This document shows, piece by piece, positions 17,355-26,341 of a stretch of DNA of 64,000 nucleotides (position 1 is the stretch's first letter; every line of letters begins with the position of its first letter). The DNA comes from Halosimplex aquaticum. Lineage in GTDB: Archaea; Halobacteriota; Halobacteria; Halobacteriales; Haloarculaceae. The stretch lies in NCBI RefSeq assembly GCF_028747785.1, contig NZ_CP118158.1, forward strand, positions 2,356,001-2,420,000, in the 5' to 3' direction. Both the position numbers and the translations under genes were made by a program. The notes below the pieces were generated by a model. The model was not told the DNA's origin, did no database searches, and saw only the letters and a list, made by a program, of their open reading frames with translations.

Positions 17355-18119
17355 ATGGATCCCGGCGATGGCCCCAAGATAAACGCCACCGCGGTGAGTT
17401 TCCGTATCCTCGACCGGATCAAAGACCACGACGGGATGACGATGACCGAGATCGTCGAGGCGATCGACAAGCCGACCAGCACCGTCCACGACCACCTGCA
17501 GACGCTGACGGACCTGGGGTACCTCGTGCGGGAGGACGACGAGTACGTGCTCGGCATGAAGTTACTCGAACTGGGCGGGTACGCCCGCACGCGCTCGCGA
17601 CTGTGCCGGATCGCCGAGTCGGAGATCCAGAATCTCGCGCTCGACGTCGGCGACCACGCGAACCTCATGGTCGAGGAGAACGGGCTCGGCGTGTTCCTCC
17701 TCAAGCGCAAGGGGGACGAGGCGCTCTCGCTGGATACCTTCGAGGGCAAGCGCGTTCACCTCCACACTACCGCGCTGGGGAAGTCGATGCTGGCCTACAT
17801 GGACGACGAGCGGCTCGACGGTATCATCGAGGAGCACGGACTCCCGTCGGTGACGGAGAACACCATCACCGACGAGGACGAACTGCGCGCGGAACTCGAC
17901 GCGATCCGCGAGCGCGGCTACGCCACCGACGACGAGGAGCGTCTCGAGGGGATCCGCTGCGTCGCAGCGCCGGTCCGGACCTCCGGAGACGAGGTCGTCG
18001 GCGCCGTCAGCGTCTCCGGCATCAAGAGCCGGATGCAGGGCGAACACTTCCGCGAACGCGTCCCCCAGAAGGTGCTCAGCACCGTCAACATCATCGAAGT
18101 CAACATGCGACACAAGTAG
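17355..18119 (+). CDS. IclR-family transcription regulator
   Basis: 254 residues. A winged helix-turn-helix fills about 12-70 (AVSFRILDRIKDHDGMTMTEIVEAIDKPTSTVHDHLQTL). An effector-binding GAF-like domain fills about 80-250, with HLHTTALGKSMLAYM and R-C-V-A-A-P-V as usual for the family. Haloarchaeal IclR proteins often control sugar genes; this one probably controls the adjacent FAH-family gene, itself, and perhaps the transporter and glycosidases. TTCCG-N7-CGGAA palindromes nearby are candidate sites. It is preceded by a 236-base gap holding its promoter. Confidence 0.88.
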   Translation: MDPGDGPKINATAVSFRILDRIKDHDGMTMTEIVEAIDKPTSTVHDHLQTLTDLGYLVREDDEYVLGMKLLELGGYARTRSRLCRIAESEIQNLALDVGDHANLMVEENGLGVFLLKRKGDEALSLDTFEGKRVHLHTTALGKSMLAYMDDERLDGIIEEHGLPSVTENTITDEDELRAELDAIRERGYATDDEERLEGIRCVAAPVRTSGDEVVGAVSVSGIKSRMQGEHFRERVPQKVLSTVNIIEVNMRHK

Positions 18120-18301
18120 CCCGACTGCGGCCTGGACGGGGACGAGTCGGCGTTCCCGACGGAGAACGCGAGCGGCCTGCGGGCTGGACGCCGGACCACT
18201 TCTGGAAGACCGCCGTGGACGAGTCCGTCGGGGACCCGTCGTTCGTCTGACCCAGTGAGACACCGACGGCTGGGCCCTCCTCGCGCCGCCGGACGGGGCC
18301 G

Positions 18302-19258
18302 CTACTGCAACCCGCCGAGCGTCTCGATACCGTTCAGCCGTTCCATCTCCGCGTCGCTCAACTCCAGGTCCAGCGCCGCGATGTTCTCCTCGAGCTGTTC
18401 GACCGAGCTATAGCCGACGACCGGGATCGTCGGCGGATCCCGCTGGGTCATCCACGCGAGGGCGACCTGGTTGCCCGAGGCGTCCTTCCGCTCGGCGATA
18501 TCCTGCACCGCCTCCATCTTCAGGCGGTTCTCCGTCGTGACGTACCCCTCGGGGATCCGTCGGTCGTCGCGGCCGTAGCACCCCTGCAGGAGCGGCGAGT
18601 ACGGGAGCATCGTCAGGTCGTGGTCGTCGCAGTACGTGACGAGTTCGTCGGTGGCCGGCCGCTGGGGCGCGAAGTCCGCGTTCCGGTGCGGGACGAGATA
18701 CGAGAACCGCGGCTGGACGCAACTGAACTCCGTTAGCCCGCGCTCCTCGGCGAGCGTGTTCGCGCGAGCGAGCCGCCACCCGTGGTAGTTGCTGGCCCCG
18801 ATGTGGCGGACCGTCCCTGATTCGACCAGCCGGTCGAAGGCGGCCATCGTCTCCGCGAGCGGCGTCTCGCGGTCGTCGACGTGGGCGTACAGCAGGTCGA
18901 CGTAGTCGGTGCCGAGGCGGTCGAGGCTCTTCTCAACTTCCCGTTCGATCAGGTCGGGGTCCAGCGACTGCGGGACGTCGCCGTAGTCGAACCCGACCTT
19001 CGTCGCGAGGAACATCTCGTCGCGATTGCCGCGGTCGGCCATCCACTCGCCGAGGAACGGTTCGCTCGCGGGCTCGTCGTGGCCGTCGACCCACGTCGCG
19101 TAGATGTTGGCCGTGTCGAGGAAGCGGCCGCCCGCCTCGTAGTAGCGGTCCAGGATCGCCCGCGAGGTCTCCGGGTCGGTCCGGCTGCCGAAGTACATCG
19201 CGCCGAGACAGAGCGGGCTGACCGTCTCTCCGGTCGTGCCGAGCGGGAGTTCGTCCAT
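18302..19258 (-). CDS. aldo/keto reductase
   Basis: 318 residues, full length. The TIM-barrel landmarks are LDTANIYATW (Asp and Tyr of the catalytic tetrad), FLATKVGF (Lys), YVDLLYAHVDD (His), then GASNYHGWRL, and the C-terminal NADP-binding part IPVVGYSSVEQLEENI. It reduces or oxidises a carbonyl/hydroxyl of a sugar or related compound with NADP(H). It is last in a row of three genes on the minus strand (GH2, GH127, this one). A 10-base tandem repeat sits in the 169-base gap before it. Confidence 0.85.
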   Translation of the reverse strand: MDELPLGTTGETVSPLCLGAMYFGSRTDPETSRAILDRYYEAGGRFLDTANIYATWVDGHDEPASEPFLGEWMADRGNRDEMFLATKVGFDYGDVPQSLDPDLIEREVEKSLDRLGTDYVDLLYAHVDDRETPLAETMAAFDRLVESGTVRHIGASNYHGWRLARANTLAEERGLTEFSCVQPRFSYLVPHRNADFAPQRPATDELVTYCDDHDLTMLPYSPLLQGCYGRDDRRIPEGYVTTENRLKMEAVQDIAERKDASGNQVALAWMTQRDPPTIPVVGYSSVEQLEENIAALDLELSDAEMERLNGIETLGGLQ

Positions 19259-19310
19259 GCCCGATCTGGCGGCGCGAGGGGCAAAAGCACCCGTGGTCCA
19301 GGAAGTGCGG

Positions 19311-19380
19311 TGGTGCGGTGTGGCGCAATGTGGCGCGGTGTGACGCGGTGTGGTGCGACGGTGTGGCGCAGTGTGGCGCG
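19311..19380. repeat. 10-bp tandem repeat upstream of the aldo/keto reductase gene
   Basis: About seven units with consensus TGGCGCGGTG run without gaps from 19311, except for a 3-base insertion in the fifth (TGGTGCGACGGTG). They fill most of the space between the GH127 stop and the reductase start. Coding frames through them are low-complexity and not believable. Copy number may vary between strains. Confidence 0.75.
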
Positions 19381-19427
19381 GGACAAAGCCCGGGTCGCGG
19401 GGCCGCGGAGTCGCCGTCGCCGGCGTC

Positions 19428-21347
19428 TCAGGGCAGGTCCGAGCGGTGCCAGACCTGCATATCGCCGGCGTCGCGGTTGTCCCAGGCGTAGTACGGGACG
19501 AGCGTGAGATCCGCCGCCTCGGATCCTGTCTCGCTAGCTGAACGGTACAGCGACCCCTCCCAGCCGTCGAGATCGGGGACCGTCGCGTCCATTTCGAGCG
19601 TCGTCACGCCTTCCAGGAGCGAGGGGTCGTGGGTCGCCTCGGCATCGGCGCCCGTCGGCACGGCGTACTGGTGGAGCGGGCGGTCGTTGTCGACTGCCTC
19701 GGCGGCGTAGACCAGCGGCGCGCGCTCGACCGCGACGCGGCCGGCGTCGTCCTCGACGGCCGGGTGGGCGGCGACCAGTTCCGTCTCCCGGTCGAGCGTG
19801 ACCGCGACGGTCTCGCCGTCCCACTCGCGGTCGAGGCGGACGAACCCGTCGCCGTCGACGTCGACTTCATCGCCGTCGATCTCGATGGTCGCGTCGGTGG
19901 CCCACTCGGGGATCCGGACGTTGACCGGGACGCGCCCGTCGGCGTCGATTTCGAGCGTCGCCTCGGGATCCCAGGGGAGCGAACTCGACTGCTCGACGGT
20001 CACGTCCACGCCGTCGACCGTCGTGTCGAGGCGACTGCCGACGAACTGGTCGACGTAGAGTTCGCCGTCGCGCTTCGAGTAGAGGTACTGTCCGAGCGAG
20101 GCGAACAGGCGCGCGGCGTTCGGCGGGCAGCAGGCGCAGGTGAACCAGCCCTTGCGGTGGTGGTCGCCGGAACTCGCGAGCGGGTTGACGTAGAAGAAGC
20201 GCTTCCCGTCGAGGCCGACGCCCGCGAGGAAGCCGTTGTACAGCGTCCGCTCGATGAGGTCGGCGTACTTCGCCTCGCCCGTCCGGTCGAGCAGTCGCTG
20301 GTTCCAGAAGATGCTCCCGATGGCGGCGCAGGTCTCGGCGTAGGCCGTCTCGTTCGGCAGGTCGTAGTCCTCGGTGAACCCCTCGTGTTCGTGCGCCGGG
20401 CCGATGCCGCCGGTGACGTACATCCGCTTTTTCGTCATGTTCTCCCAGAGGCGCTCCATCGCGGCCCACAGCTCCTCGTCGCCGGTCTCCTCGACGAGGT
20501 CGGTGACGGCGGCGAAGAGGTACATCGCGCGGACGGAGTGGCCCTCGACGGTGTCCTGTTCGCGGACGGGCGCGTGGTCCTGGGCGTAGCGACCGTCGTA
20601 CTCGCCGTCGTCGTCGAGGAAGACGACCTTCGCGCCCTCGGCGGCGCCGTCGCCGTCGTTGTACTCGTGGCCGGCGACCTCGTCGAGGTGCTCGAACTCC
20701 CAGGCGAGGCGGTCGTCGTGGCCCCGTCGGTCGACGAAGTACGTCGCGCGGTCGAGGTAGCGCTCCTCGCCCGTCACGCGGTAGAGCTTGATCAGGGCGA
20801 GTTCGATCTCCTCGTGGCCGGGGACGCCGTCGATCTCGTCGCCGAAGACGTCGTCGACGTGGTCTGCGAACCCGATCCCCACGTCCAGCAGCGTCCGGTC
20901 GCCGGTGGCCCGGTAGTGAGCCACCGCCGCCTCGATGAGGTGGCCGCCGCAGTACAGCTCGTGGAGCATGTTGAGGTTCGTCCACCGCTTGTCGGGCTCG
21001 ACGAGCTGGAAGTAGGTGTTGACGTAGCCGTCATCGCGCTGGGCGCGGGCGACCAGGTCGATCACCTCGTCGACGCGCTCGCGCAGGTCGGGGTCGTCGG
21101 CCTTGGCGAGCTCGTAGCTCGCCGCCTCTATCCACTTGTAGGCGTCGCTGTCCTGGAACCACATGCCGCTGAAACCGCCCTCTTTCCCGTCGATGACGCG
21201 GCGGAAGTTCTCGAGGCTTCCCGATTCCTCCAGTTGCTCGTACTGGTACTCGATGGTCTCCGTTCGGTTGCGTCGGATCCACGGCGACCAGAACTCGTCG
21301 TCGATCTCCACCTCGTCCACGTCGACCGAATACTGCGGGACCGTCAT
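19428..21347 (-). CDS. GH127-family glycosidase (beta-L-arabinofuranosidase-like)
   Basis: 639 residues, the length of the former DUF1680 family. An (alpha/alpha)6 barrel covers about 1-420. It contains the motif TCACCPPNAARL, whose adjacent cysteines (406-407) and a third Cys nearby correspond to the zinc-bound Cys nucleophile site known for GH127, and MYVTGGIGPAHEHEGF with the conserved acids. Beta domains follow. Without a signal peptide it should act in the cytoplasm on imported arabinose-containing oligosaccharides. It lies 96 bases after the GH2 gene and probably shares its transcript. Activity on L-arabinofuranose is a family-based guess. Confidence 0.85.
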   Translation of the reverse strand: MTVPQYSVDVDEVEIDDEFWSPWIRRNRTETIEYQYEQLEESGSLENFRRVIDGKEGGFSGMWFQDSDAYKWIEAASYELAKADDPDLRERVDEVIDLVARAQRDDGYVNTYFQLVEPDKRWTNLNMLHELYCGGHLIEAAVAHYRATGDRTLLDVGIGFADHVDDVFGDEIDGVPGHEEIELALIKLYRVTGEERYLDRATYFVDRRGHDDRLAWEFEHLDEVAGHEYNDGDGAAEGAKVVFLDDDGEYDGRYAQDHAPVREQDTVEGHSVRAMYLFAAVTDLVEETGDEELWAAMERLWENMTKKRMYVTGGIGPAHEHEGFTEDYDLPNETAYAETCAAIGSIFWNQRLLDRTGEAKYADLIERTLYNGFLAGVGLDGKRFFYVNPLASSGDHHRKGWFTCACCPPNAARLFASLGQYLYSKRDGELYVDQFVGSRLDTTVDGVDVTVEQSSSLPWDPEATLEIDADGRVPVNVRIPEWATDATIEIDGDEVDVDGDGFVRLDREWDGETVAVTLDRETELVAAHPAVEDDAGRVAVERAPLVYAAEAVDNDRPLHQYAVPTGADAEATHDPSLLEGVTTLEMDATVPDLDGWEGSLYRSASETGSEAADLTLVPYYAWDNRDAGDMQVWHRSDLP

Positions 21348-21443
21348 GTGTCGACTCGCACATCGTCCGAGGGGGGAATAACGGTACTGGTCGCCACCCG
21401 CGGGCGGCCCCGAATCGCCGGAGGCACCGGCGCTTCGCTCTCC

Positions 21444-24116
21444 TCAGAGGTACCGGAGGAGTCGGTCGACCAGCGCGGTCGCGGTCGGCTGCTCGCCGTA
21501 CCGGTCGGTGACCCGGAACGTGCAGTGACAGAGCCGGCCGTCGCCGCGGCCGCGGACCACGAGGGGGCTCCCCCAGTTGGCGATCCAGCCCTCGACGGAT
21601 CCGACGTGGATCTCGTCGGCCGCTGGATCGAGGTCTTCCACCAGGTCGTAGGGGAACAGGTCCTCGAACGCCCAGCCGACCCGGGCGTCGGTACAGAGGT
21701 CCGCCAGGAGGTCGCTGTCCTGGTACAGGAGCGACGAGACGAGGTTCCAGCTCTCGCCGGCGGGGAGGCTCCGGTAGTCGACGGCGTCGGACTCGGCCAT
21801 GCGCCCGTCGGTTCCGGGGACGACCAGCGCGGCGCCGCCCGCCTCGACGAACTCGGAGACCGCGGCGTCGACAGCGGTGACCGCCGCCACGTCGGCCGCG
21901 CCGAGGTCGTCGGTGACGGCGACGCCCTCGGTTTCCAGTGCAGCGGCCAGCGGCTCGTCGGCGTAGACCGTCCGGTCGGGCGCCTCGCTCGCGACGACGA
22001 ACACCGGTTCCTCGTTCGAGACCTCCCGGTCCGCGGCCTCGAACGTCACGTCGAGCGTATGGGCACGGGTCACGGCATCAGCGCCGGGCGACAGCGTGAT
22101 CGCTTCCTCGACGGTCGTCGTTCCGAACCCGTCGACAGAGACCGACCGCGTTCCCTCCGATCCTGGGCCGTCCCAGCGGAGTTCGCCCTCCAGCGTCTCG
22201 GTCGTGTCGTTGACGATGCGGACGTCCGCGGTGACCTCGCCGCCGGGCGCGACGGCGTGGGTGTCAGGTTCGATCGCGACCAGCACCTCGCCGTTGACGG
22301 TGGTGAACTCGTCGGTGAAGCCCTTGGGATCGCGGAGGTAGTCGAGGACGCCGTTGAACTCCCACTCGATGTCGGAGAACTCGGTGAGGACGTAGCCGGC
22401 GACGGCCTCGTGGGTCCGCATCTCCTCGATGACGCCTTTCAGCGAGACGGACTCGCGGCGCTGCCACGCCTCCGCGAGGTCGTCGTACCCGTCGAAGACC
22501 TCGGGGAGGTCGGTCGCCTCGTAGCGCTCGTCGACGCCTTCCGGCCGCTTGAGCGGGTCGTCGAGGAAGTCGTGGGAGAACCACGACGGGTCGCCGTCGT
22601 AGTGCTCGCGGAGCTTCGGCAGGTCCGGGAACCCCCACGTCCCGAACTCGGAGATCAGGATCGGGGCGTCCTCGGCCGGCGTGTTCTCGGTCGCGTAGTT
22701 GTCTCCGGGGTTCGCCGCGATGTCGTCGAGGGCGTCGGCCCACGGTTCCGCGCGGTCGGGGCTGACGTAGTACTCGTGGTAGTCGTTGATCTCCGTCGCG
22801 ACGTGGGCCCACCCGGAGTTGTCGCAGACGAGCCGCGTCGGGTCCCGCTCCGTGGTCTCGTGAAAGAGTTCGGTCAGGTACTCCTGTTTCTCCGCGTCGT
22901 TCCACAGCCGGCCCTCGTGGTCGGAGAAGTCCGACTGGTCGAGGCCGATGCCCCATTCCTCGTTGTAGATGCTCCAGGCGACGACGCTCGGGCTGTTGTA
23001 GTCGCGGTCGATCATCCCTCGCAACTGCTCGCGGACCTCCCGCTTCGAGCGCTCGGAGTAGACCGTCGGGTTCGCCGGCTCCTCCCAGACGAGGATCCCC
23101 AGGCGGTCGGCCGCCTCGATGAAGTCGGGGTGGGCCGGCTTGATGTGCTTGCGCAGCATGTTGAACCCGAGGTCCTTCGCGGTCCGGATCTCGTACTCGA
23201 ACAGGTCGTCGTCGAAGGGGCGATAGAGCGTGTCCGGGTAGTACGCCTGGTCGAGCGCGCCGCGGACGTAGAACGGGTCGCCGTTGAGATAGAGGCGGTT
23301 GCCGTCGGCGTCGACGCTGCGCATCCCGAAGTACGTCTCCGTCGCGTCGATCGTCCCGTCGCCGTCCCGGAGTTCGACGCGCACGTCGTAGAGCGAGGGA
23401 TCGTCCGGCGTCCAGTAGTCGGCGTCGGGGATCGAGAGCGTGCACGTTCCCTCGCCGTCTTCGATCTCGCATGTCGCCGTGGCGACGTCGTCGCCATCTC
23501 GGGAGACGGTGATCGCGGCGTCGAGGTCGCGTCGGCCCCCCTCGTGGTCGCCATCGACCGCCACGTCCACCGACGCGGTGTCGTCGTCCAGATCCGGCGT
23601 GACCGCCACGTCCTCGACGAAGCGTTCGGGACGGGATTCGAGCGTGACCGACTGCCAGATGCCGCTGACCCGCGTGTACCACGGCGCGCCCTGCTTGCCG
23701 TGGGGGATCTCCGAGAGGTCCTCGGGGTCGGTCACTTCGACGACGACGACGGTCTCGCCCGGCGAGACGGCGTCGGTCACCTCCACCTCGAACGGGAGGT
23801 ACCCCTCGCGGTTGGACCCGACCCGCTGGCCGTCCACGTAGACGGTCGCCTCGTAGTCGACGGCACCGAACCGCAGGAAGACGCGGTCGCCGCGCCCGTC
23901 GTACTCGACGGTCGTCCGGTACCACGCCGTCCCGGTGTACTCGCGGTAGGCCTCGTCTTCCTGCCAGGCGTGGGGAACGCTCACGCGCTCGGTGCTCGAC
24001 CAGTCCGCGTCGGGGTCGGCGAGCGCCCGCTGTTCGCCGTCGTCGGGGTCGGTCGCGAACAGCCACTCGCCGTCGAGCGAAACCGTGATGCGGCCCTCGT
24101 CGTTCGGTGTCTCCAT
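21444..24116 (-). CDS. GH2-family glycosidase (beta-galactosidase/glucuronidase-like)
   Basis: 890 residues from the ATG at 24116. An upstream in-frame codon at 24212 would add 32 residues of Pro/Arg-rich, unlikely sequence. The sugar-binding domain begins ISLD-like (ITVSLDGEWLFATDPDD) and has the W-Y-R-T-T-V and VYVDGQRVG strands. The barrel carries acid/base E386 in S-I-Y-N-E-E-W and nucleophile E490 in I-L-I-S-E-F-G-T-W-G. About 300 extra residues at the C-terminus hold Ig-like strands and a class-I-amidotransferase-like alpha/beta part (DLGAADVAAVTAVDA), which is longer than simple GH2 enzymes. No signal peptide, so cytoplasmic. Exact sugar unknown. Confidence 0.85.
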   Translation of the reverse strand: METPNDEGRITVSLDGEWLFATDPDDGEQRALADPDADWSSTERVSVPHAWQEDEAYREYTGTAWYRTTVEYDGRGDRVFLRFGAVDYEATVYVDGQRVGSNREGYLPFEVEVTDAVSPGETVVVVEVTDPEDLSEIPHGKQGAPWYTRVSGIWQSVTLESRPERFVEDVAVTPDLDDDTASVDVAVDGDHEGGRRDLDAAITVSRDGDDVATATCEIEDGEGTCTLSIPDADYWTPDDPSLYDVRVELRDGDGTIDATETYFGMRSVDADGNRLYLNGDPFYVRGALDQAYYPDTLYRPFDDDLFEYEIRTAKDLGFNMLRKHIKPAHPDFIEAADRLGILVWEEPANPTVYSERSKREVREQLRGMIDRDYNSPSVVAWSIYNEEWGIGLDQSDFSDHEGRLWNDAEKQEYLTELFHETTERDPTRLVCDNSGWAHVATEINDYHEYYVSPDRAEPWADALDDIAANPGDNYATENTPAEDAPILISEFGTWGFPDLPKLREHYDGDPSWFSHDFLDDPLKRPEGVDERYEATDLPEVFDGYDDLAEAWQRRESVSLKGVIEEMRTHEAVAGYVLTEFSDIEWEFNGVLDYLRDPKGFTDEFTTVNGEVLVAIEPDTHAVAPGGEVTADVRIVNDTTETLEGELRWDGPGSEGTRSVSVDGFGTTTVEEAITLSPGADAVTRAHTLDVTFEAADREVSNEEPVFVVASEAPDRTVYADEPLAAALETEGVAVTDDLGAADVAAVTAVDAAVSEFVEAGGAALVVPGTDGRMAESDAVDYRSLPAGESWNLVSSLLYQDSDLLADLCTDARVGWAFEDLFPYDLVEDLDPAADEIHVGSVEGWIANWGSPLVVRGRGDGRLCHCTFRVTDRYGEQPTATALVDRLLRYL

Positions 24117-24695
24117 GGCCCGACGATTCTGGTCCGCGGGCCAAAATACTACCGTCGGTCGTGGTCTCGGGGGGCCCGTCGGGAGGGGCGACGGTGGATC
24201 GGCCACTCTCATCTTCGCGGCGGCGCTCGCGTCTCCTTCGGGGCGCCCGGATCCGGGTCGGTTTACTGAGGCGACAAATGATGGAATACAATTATTTCTC
24301 TCGTTCTATCGAAATGTAAATCGTTCAACCGTTTTTCGGCGTTCGCACGAGACTGCCCGTCCTCCATCCGTGATTTCCGGTGAGACCGTTCTAGTCATCG
24401 GTCTGGCGTGGTGCTGACGATGTTCACAATCTCTGGACGCGGCCGGTGGGTGAGCAGTCACGAGATTCTCCAGTACACCGTCTGTGGCGGACAGAACCCG
24501 CTTTCCGCGTCGAAATGGAGACTGAGCGCGATCGGACCGTCGATTGTCGGCCCCGTATAGTATCGGTTTACTTCACATATAAGAAATAGAATTGATGCGA
24601 CGAGGCGTGACCGGGTCCGACACTACAGACGCCGGGTCCGCGCGTGGGATGCCGTCGACCGGGCGGCGCAACGGCGTCGCGCTCCGGGGACGCGA
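24117..24695. other. 580-base intergenic region
   Basis: No supported gene. It holds the promoter of the GH2 gene on the minus strand (AT-rich AAAATACTA at about 24145-24153) and the 3' side of the pilus operon. The stretch 24270-24320 is AT-rich. Confidence 0.5.
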
Positions 24696-26339
24696 TCACC
24701 CGATGCCGATCGTTCTGGAACTGCCGTCCGCGAACTCTACCGTGACCACCAGATCTGCTCCGTCGCTGGTCGGGTCGACGAACTCGCTCACCCCGAGGTC
24801 GCCGCTCCCGCTGATGTCGCGGATTGCGACAGAGAACTGCCCGGAGACCGTCGTCGAGGGCACCGAACCGCCGACGGTGGTGTCCCTGTCCACGTACTGC
24901 CGGCCGGCGAGGTCGTTCCGCGTCGCGACCGAGATCCCGGTGACCGTGACCGAGCGGTCGGCCCGGAGTGCGAACGACACCTCGCGGCCGCGGCCCTGGC
25001 CGCCGACGTTGCTGCTGTCGACGGTCCCACCGACCGTGCTGACCGCCGCGGCGCTCGTCGACTCGTTGCCCCCGCCTGCGCCGGGATCGGGTTCGTCCCC
25101 TCCCGGCTCCGTCGTTCCCGCACCTCGGTCGACGAGTCGCAGGTCGAACGTCGCGGTGCGCCGCGCGTCGCCGGCGCCGAACTGCGCCGTGACGGTGACC
25201 GACTGCGTCTCCTCGACGTCGTCGGGCGCGTCGTAGACGAACGCTGCCCGGCCGTCGCCGTCGGTCACCGGTGAGACGGGCCGCACGGTCCCCGGTCCCT
25301 CGGTGACTGCGGCGGTCACCGAGACGCCGCTGACGGGGTTGTCGAAGCGGTCGCGCGCCGCGACCGCGAGCCGCTGGCGCCCGGTTTCGAGGACGCTCGA
25401 CGCGTTCCCGTCGCTGTCGGTGAGGTACGCGGCCGACGGCTCGCTCGCGTGGTCCCCGACGGCCACTTCGCCGAGCGCGAGTTCGTAGGTGCCCCGTTCG
25501 AGCGTCAGCGTGAGGTTCCCGCACGGGGACGGCGGCTCCCGTTCGCAACTGAACGCAGTCACGTAGCGGTCGTCCTCGGCGCCCGCCCGGTCGAGTTCGT
25601 CGGCGAGCAGCTCCGCCCACGTGTCGTTCCGCAGCCGCGTCGGGACGGTGAGCGTAACGGGATCGGTCCCGTTGGCGACGGTCACTGTCTCGACCGGCGC
25701 GCTCGCCGGGCTGACGGAGACGCTCACCCGGCCGGGGGCAGACCGCGAAAACCGGCCGTCGAGGGCGACGAGCGAGATCCGCCGGCCGTCGACGAGGTCG
25801 GTCGCCGTCCGCGCCAGGCTCCGGTCGCCGGCGATGTCGTATACGACCCACGGTTCGAAGACGGTCGTCGGCGCCGCGCCGTATTCGTTGTAGTCGGGGG
25901 CGTAGACGACCGCGCGCGTCTGGACCGTGCGCGTCGTCCCGTTCCAGTAGTCGCCGGTCTCGCCGGCCGCCCGGACGTTTTCGAGGGCGACCGTGCCGGC
26001 TTCCGTCGTCCGGAGCGTCCCGCTGACGGGCGGCGGGTTGACGAAGAACAGCCGCGTCGGGTATCGGAGGCCGAGCGAGACCGTCGTACGCTGGGCGCGG
26101 CCGCCGTCGGCGACGCGGTCGGCCGTCGCCGCGAGCCCGACGACGTCCGACTGCACCTCCTGGCTGTGTTCGAACTCGACCTGGGAGTTCAGCGCCGGGA
26201 TCGCCGTCGTCTGGAAGACGCCGATCGAGAGGACGGCGATGGCGAGCAGGAACACCGCGCCGATGACCGGCGAGACGGCTCGGGTGTCCGCCCGGAGCGA
26301 GACCGACGACCGCGCTGGCGTGTGCTTTCGTGTTCGCAT
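24696..26339 (-). CDS. large type IV pilin-like surface protein with Ig-like domain
   Basis: 547 residues. The start SLRADTRAVSPVIGAVFLLAIAV is the class III signal of archaeal pilins: a charged stretch, then a hydrophobic helix that would be trimmed by a PibD-type peptidase. The body is beta-rich, with one pair of cysteines (SCEREPPSPCGN). A bacterial-Ig-like domain lies around 360-440 (VAARDRFDNPVSGVSVTAAVTEGPGTV), and a Gly-rich linker leads to a C-terminal beta domain. Usual archaeal pilins are 120-200 residues, so this may be a tip adhesin or minor pilin. It follows the platform gene by 2 bases. Confidence 0.8.
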   Translation of the reverse strand: MRTRKHTPARSSVSLRADTRAVSPVIGAVFLLAIAVLSIGVFQTTAIPALNSQVEFEHSQEVQSDVVGLAATADRVADGGRAQRTTVSLGLRYPTRLFFVNPPPVSGTLRTTEAGTVALENVRAAGETGDYWNGTTRTVQTRAVVYAPDYNEYGAAPTTVFEPWVVYDIAGDRSLARTATDLVDGRRISLVALDGRFSRSAPGRVSVSVSPASAPVETVTVANGTDPVTLTVPTRLRNDTWAELLADELDRAGAEDDRYVTAFSCEREPPSPCGNLTLTLERGTYELALGEVAVGDHASEPSAAYLTDSDGNASSVLETGRQRLAVAARDRFDNPVSGVSVTAAVTEGPGTVRPVSPVTDGDGRAAFVYDAPDDVEETQSVTVTAQFGAGDARRTATFDLRLVDRGAGTTEPGGDEPDPGAGGGNESTSAAAVSTVGGTVDSSNVGGQGRGREVSFALRADRSVTVTGISVATRNDLAGRQYVDRDTTVGGSVPSTTVSGQFSVAIRDISGSGDLGVSEFVDPTSDGADLVVTVEFADGSSRTIGIG

Positions 26340-26341
26340 GG

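Noticed and set aside
19629..24269. 1546-residue plus-strand frame
   Set aside because: It spans the antisense of the GH127 and GH2 genes, both of which have intact active-site motifs.
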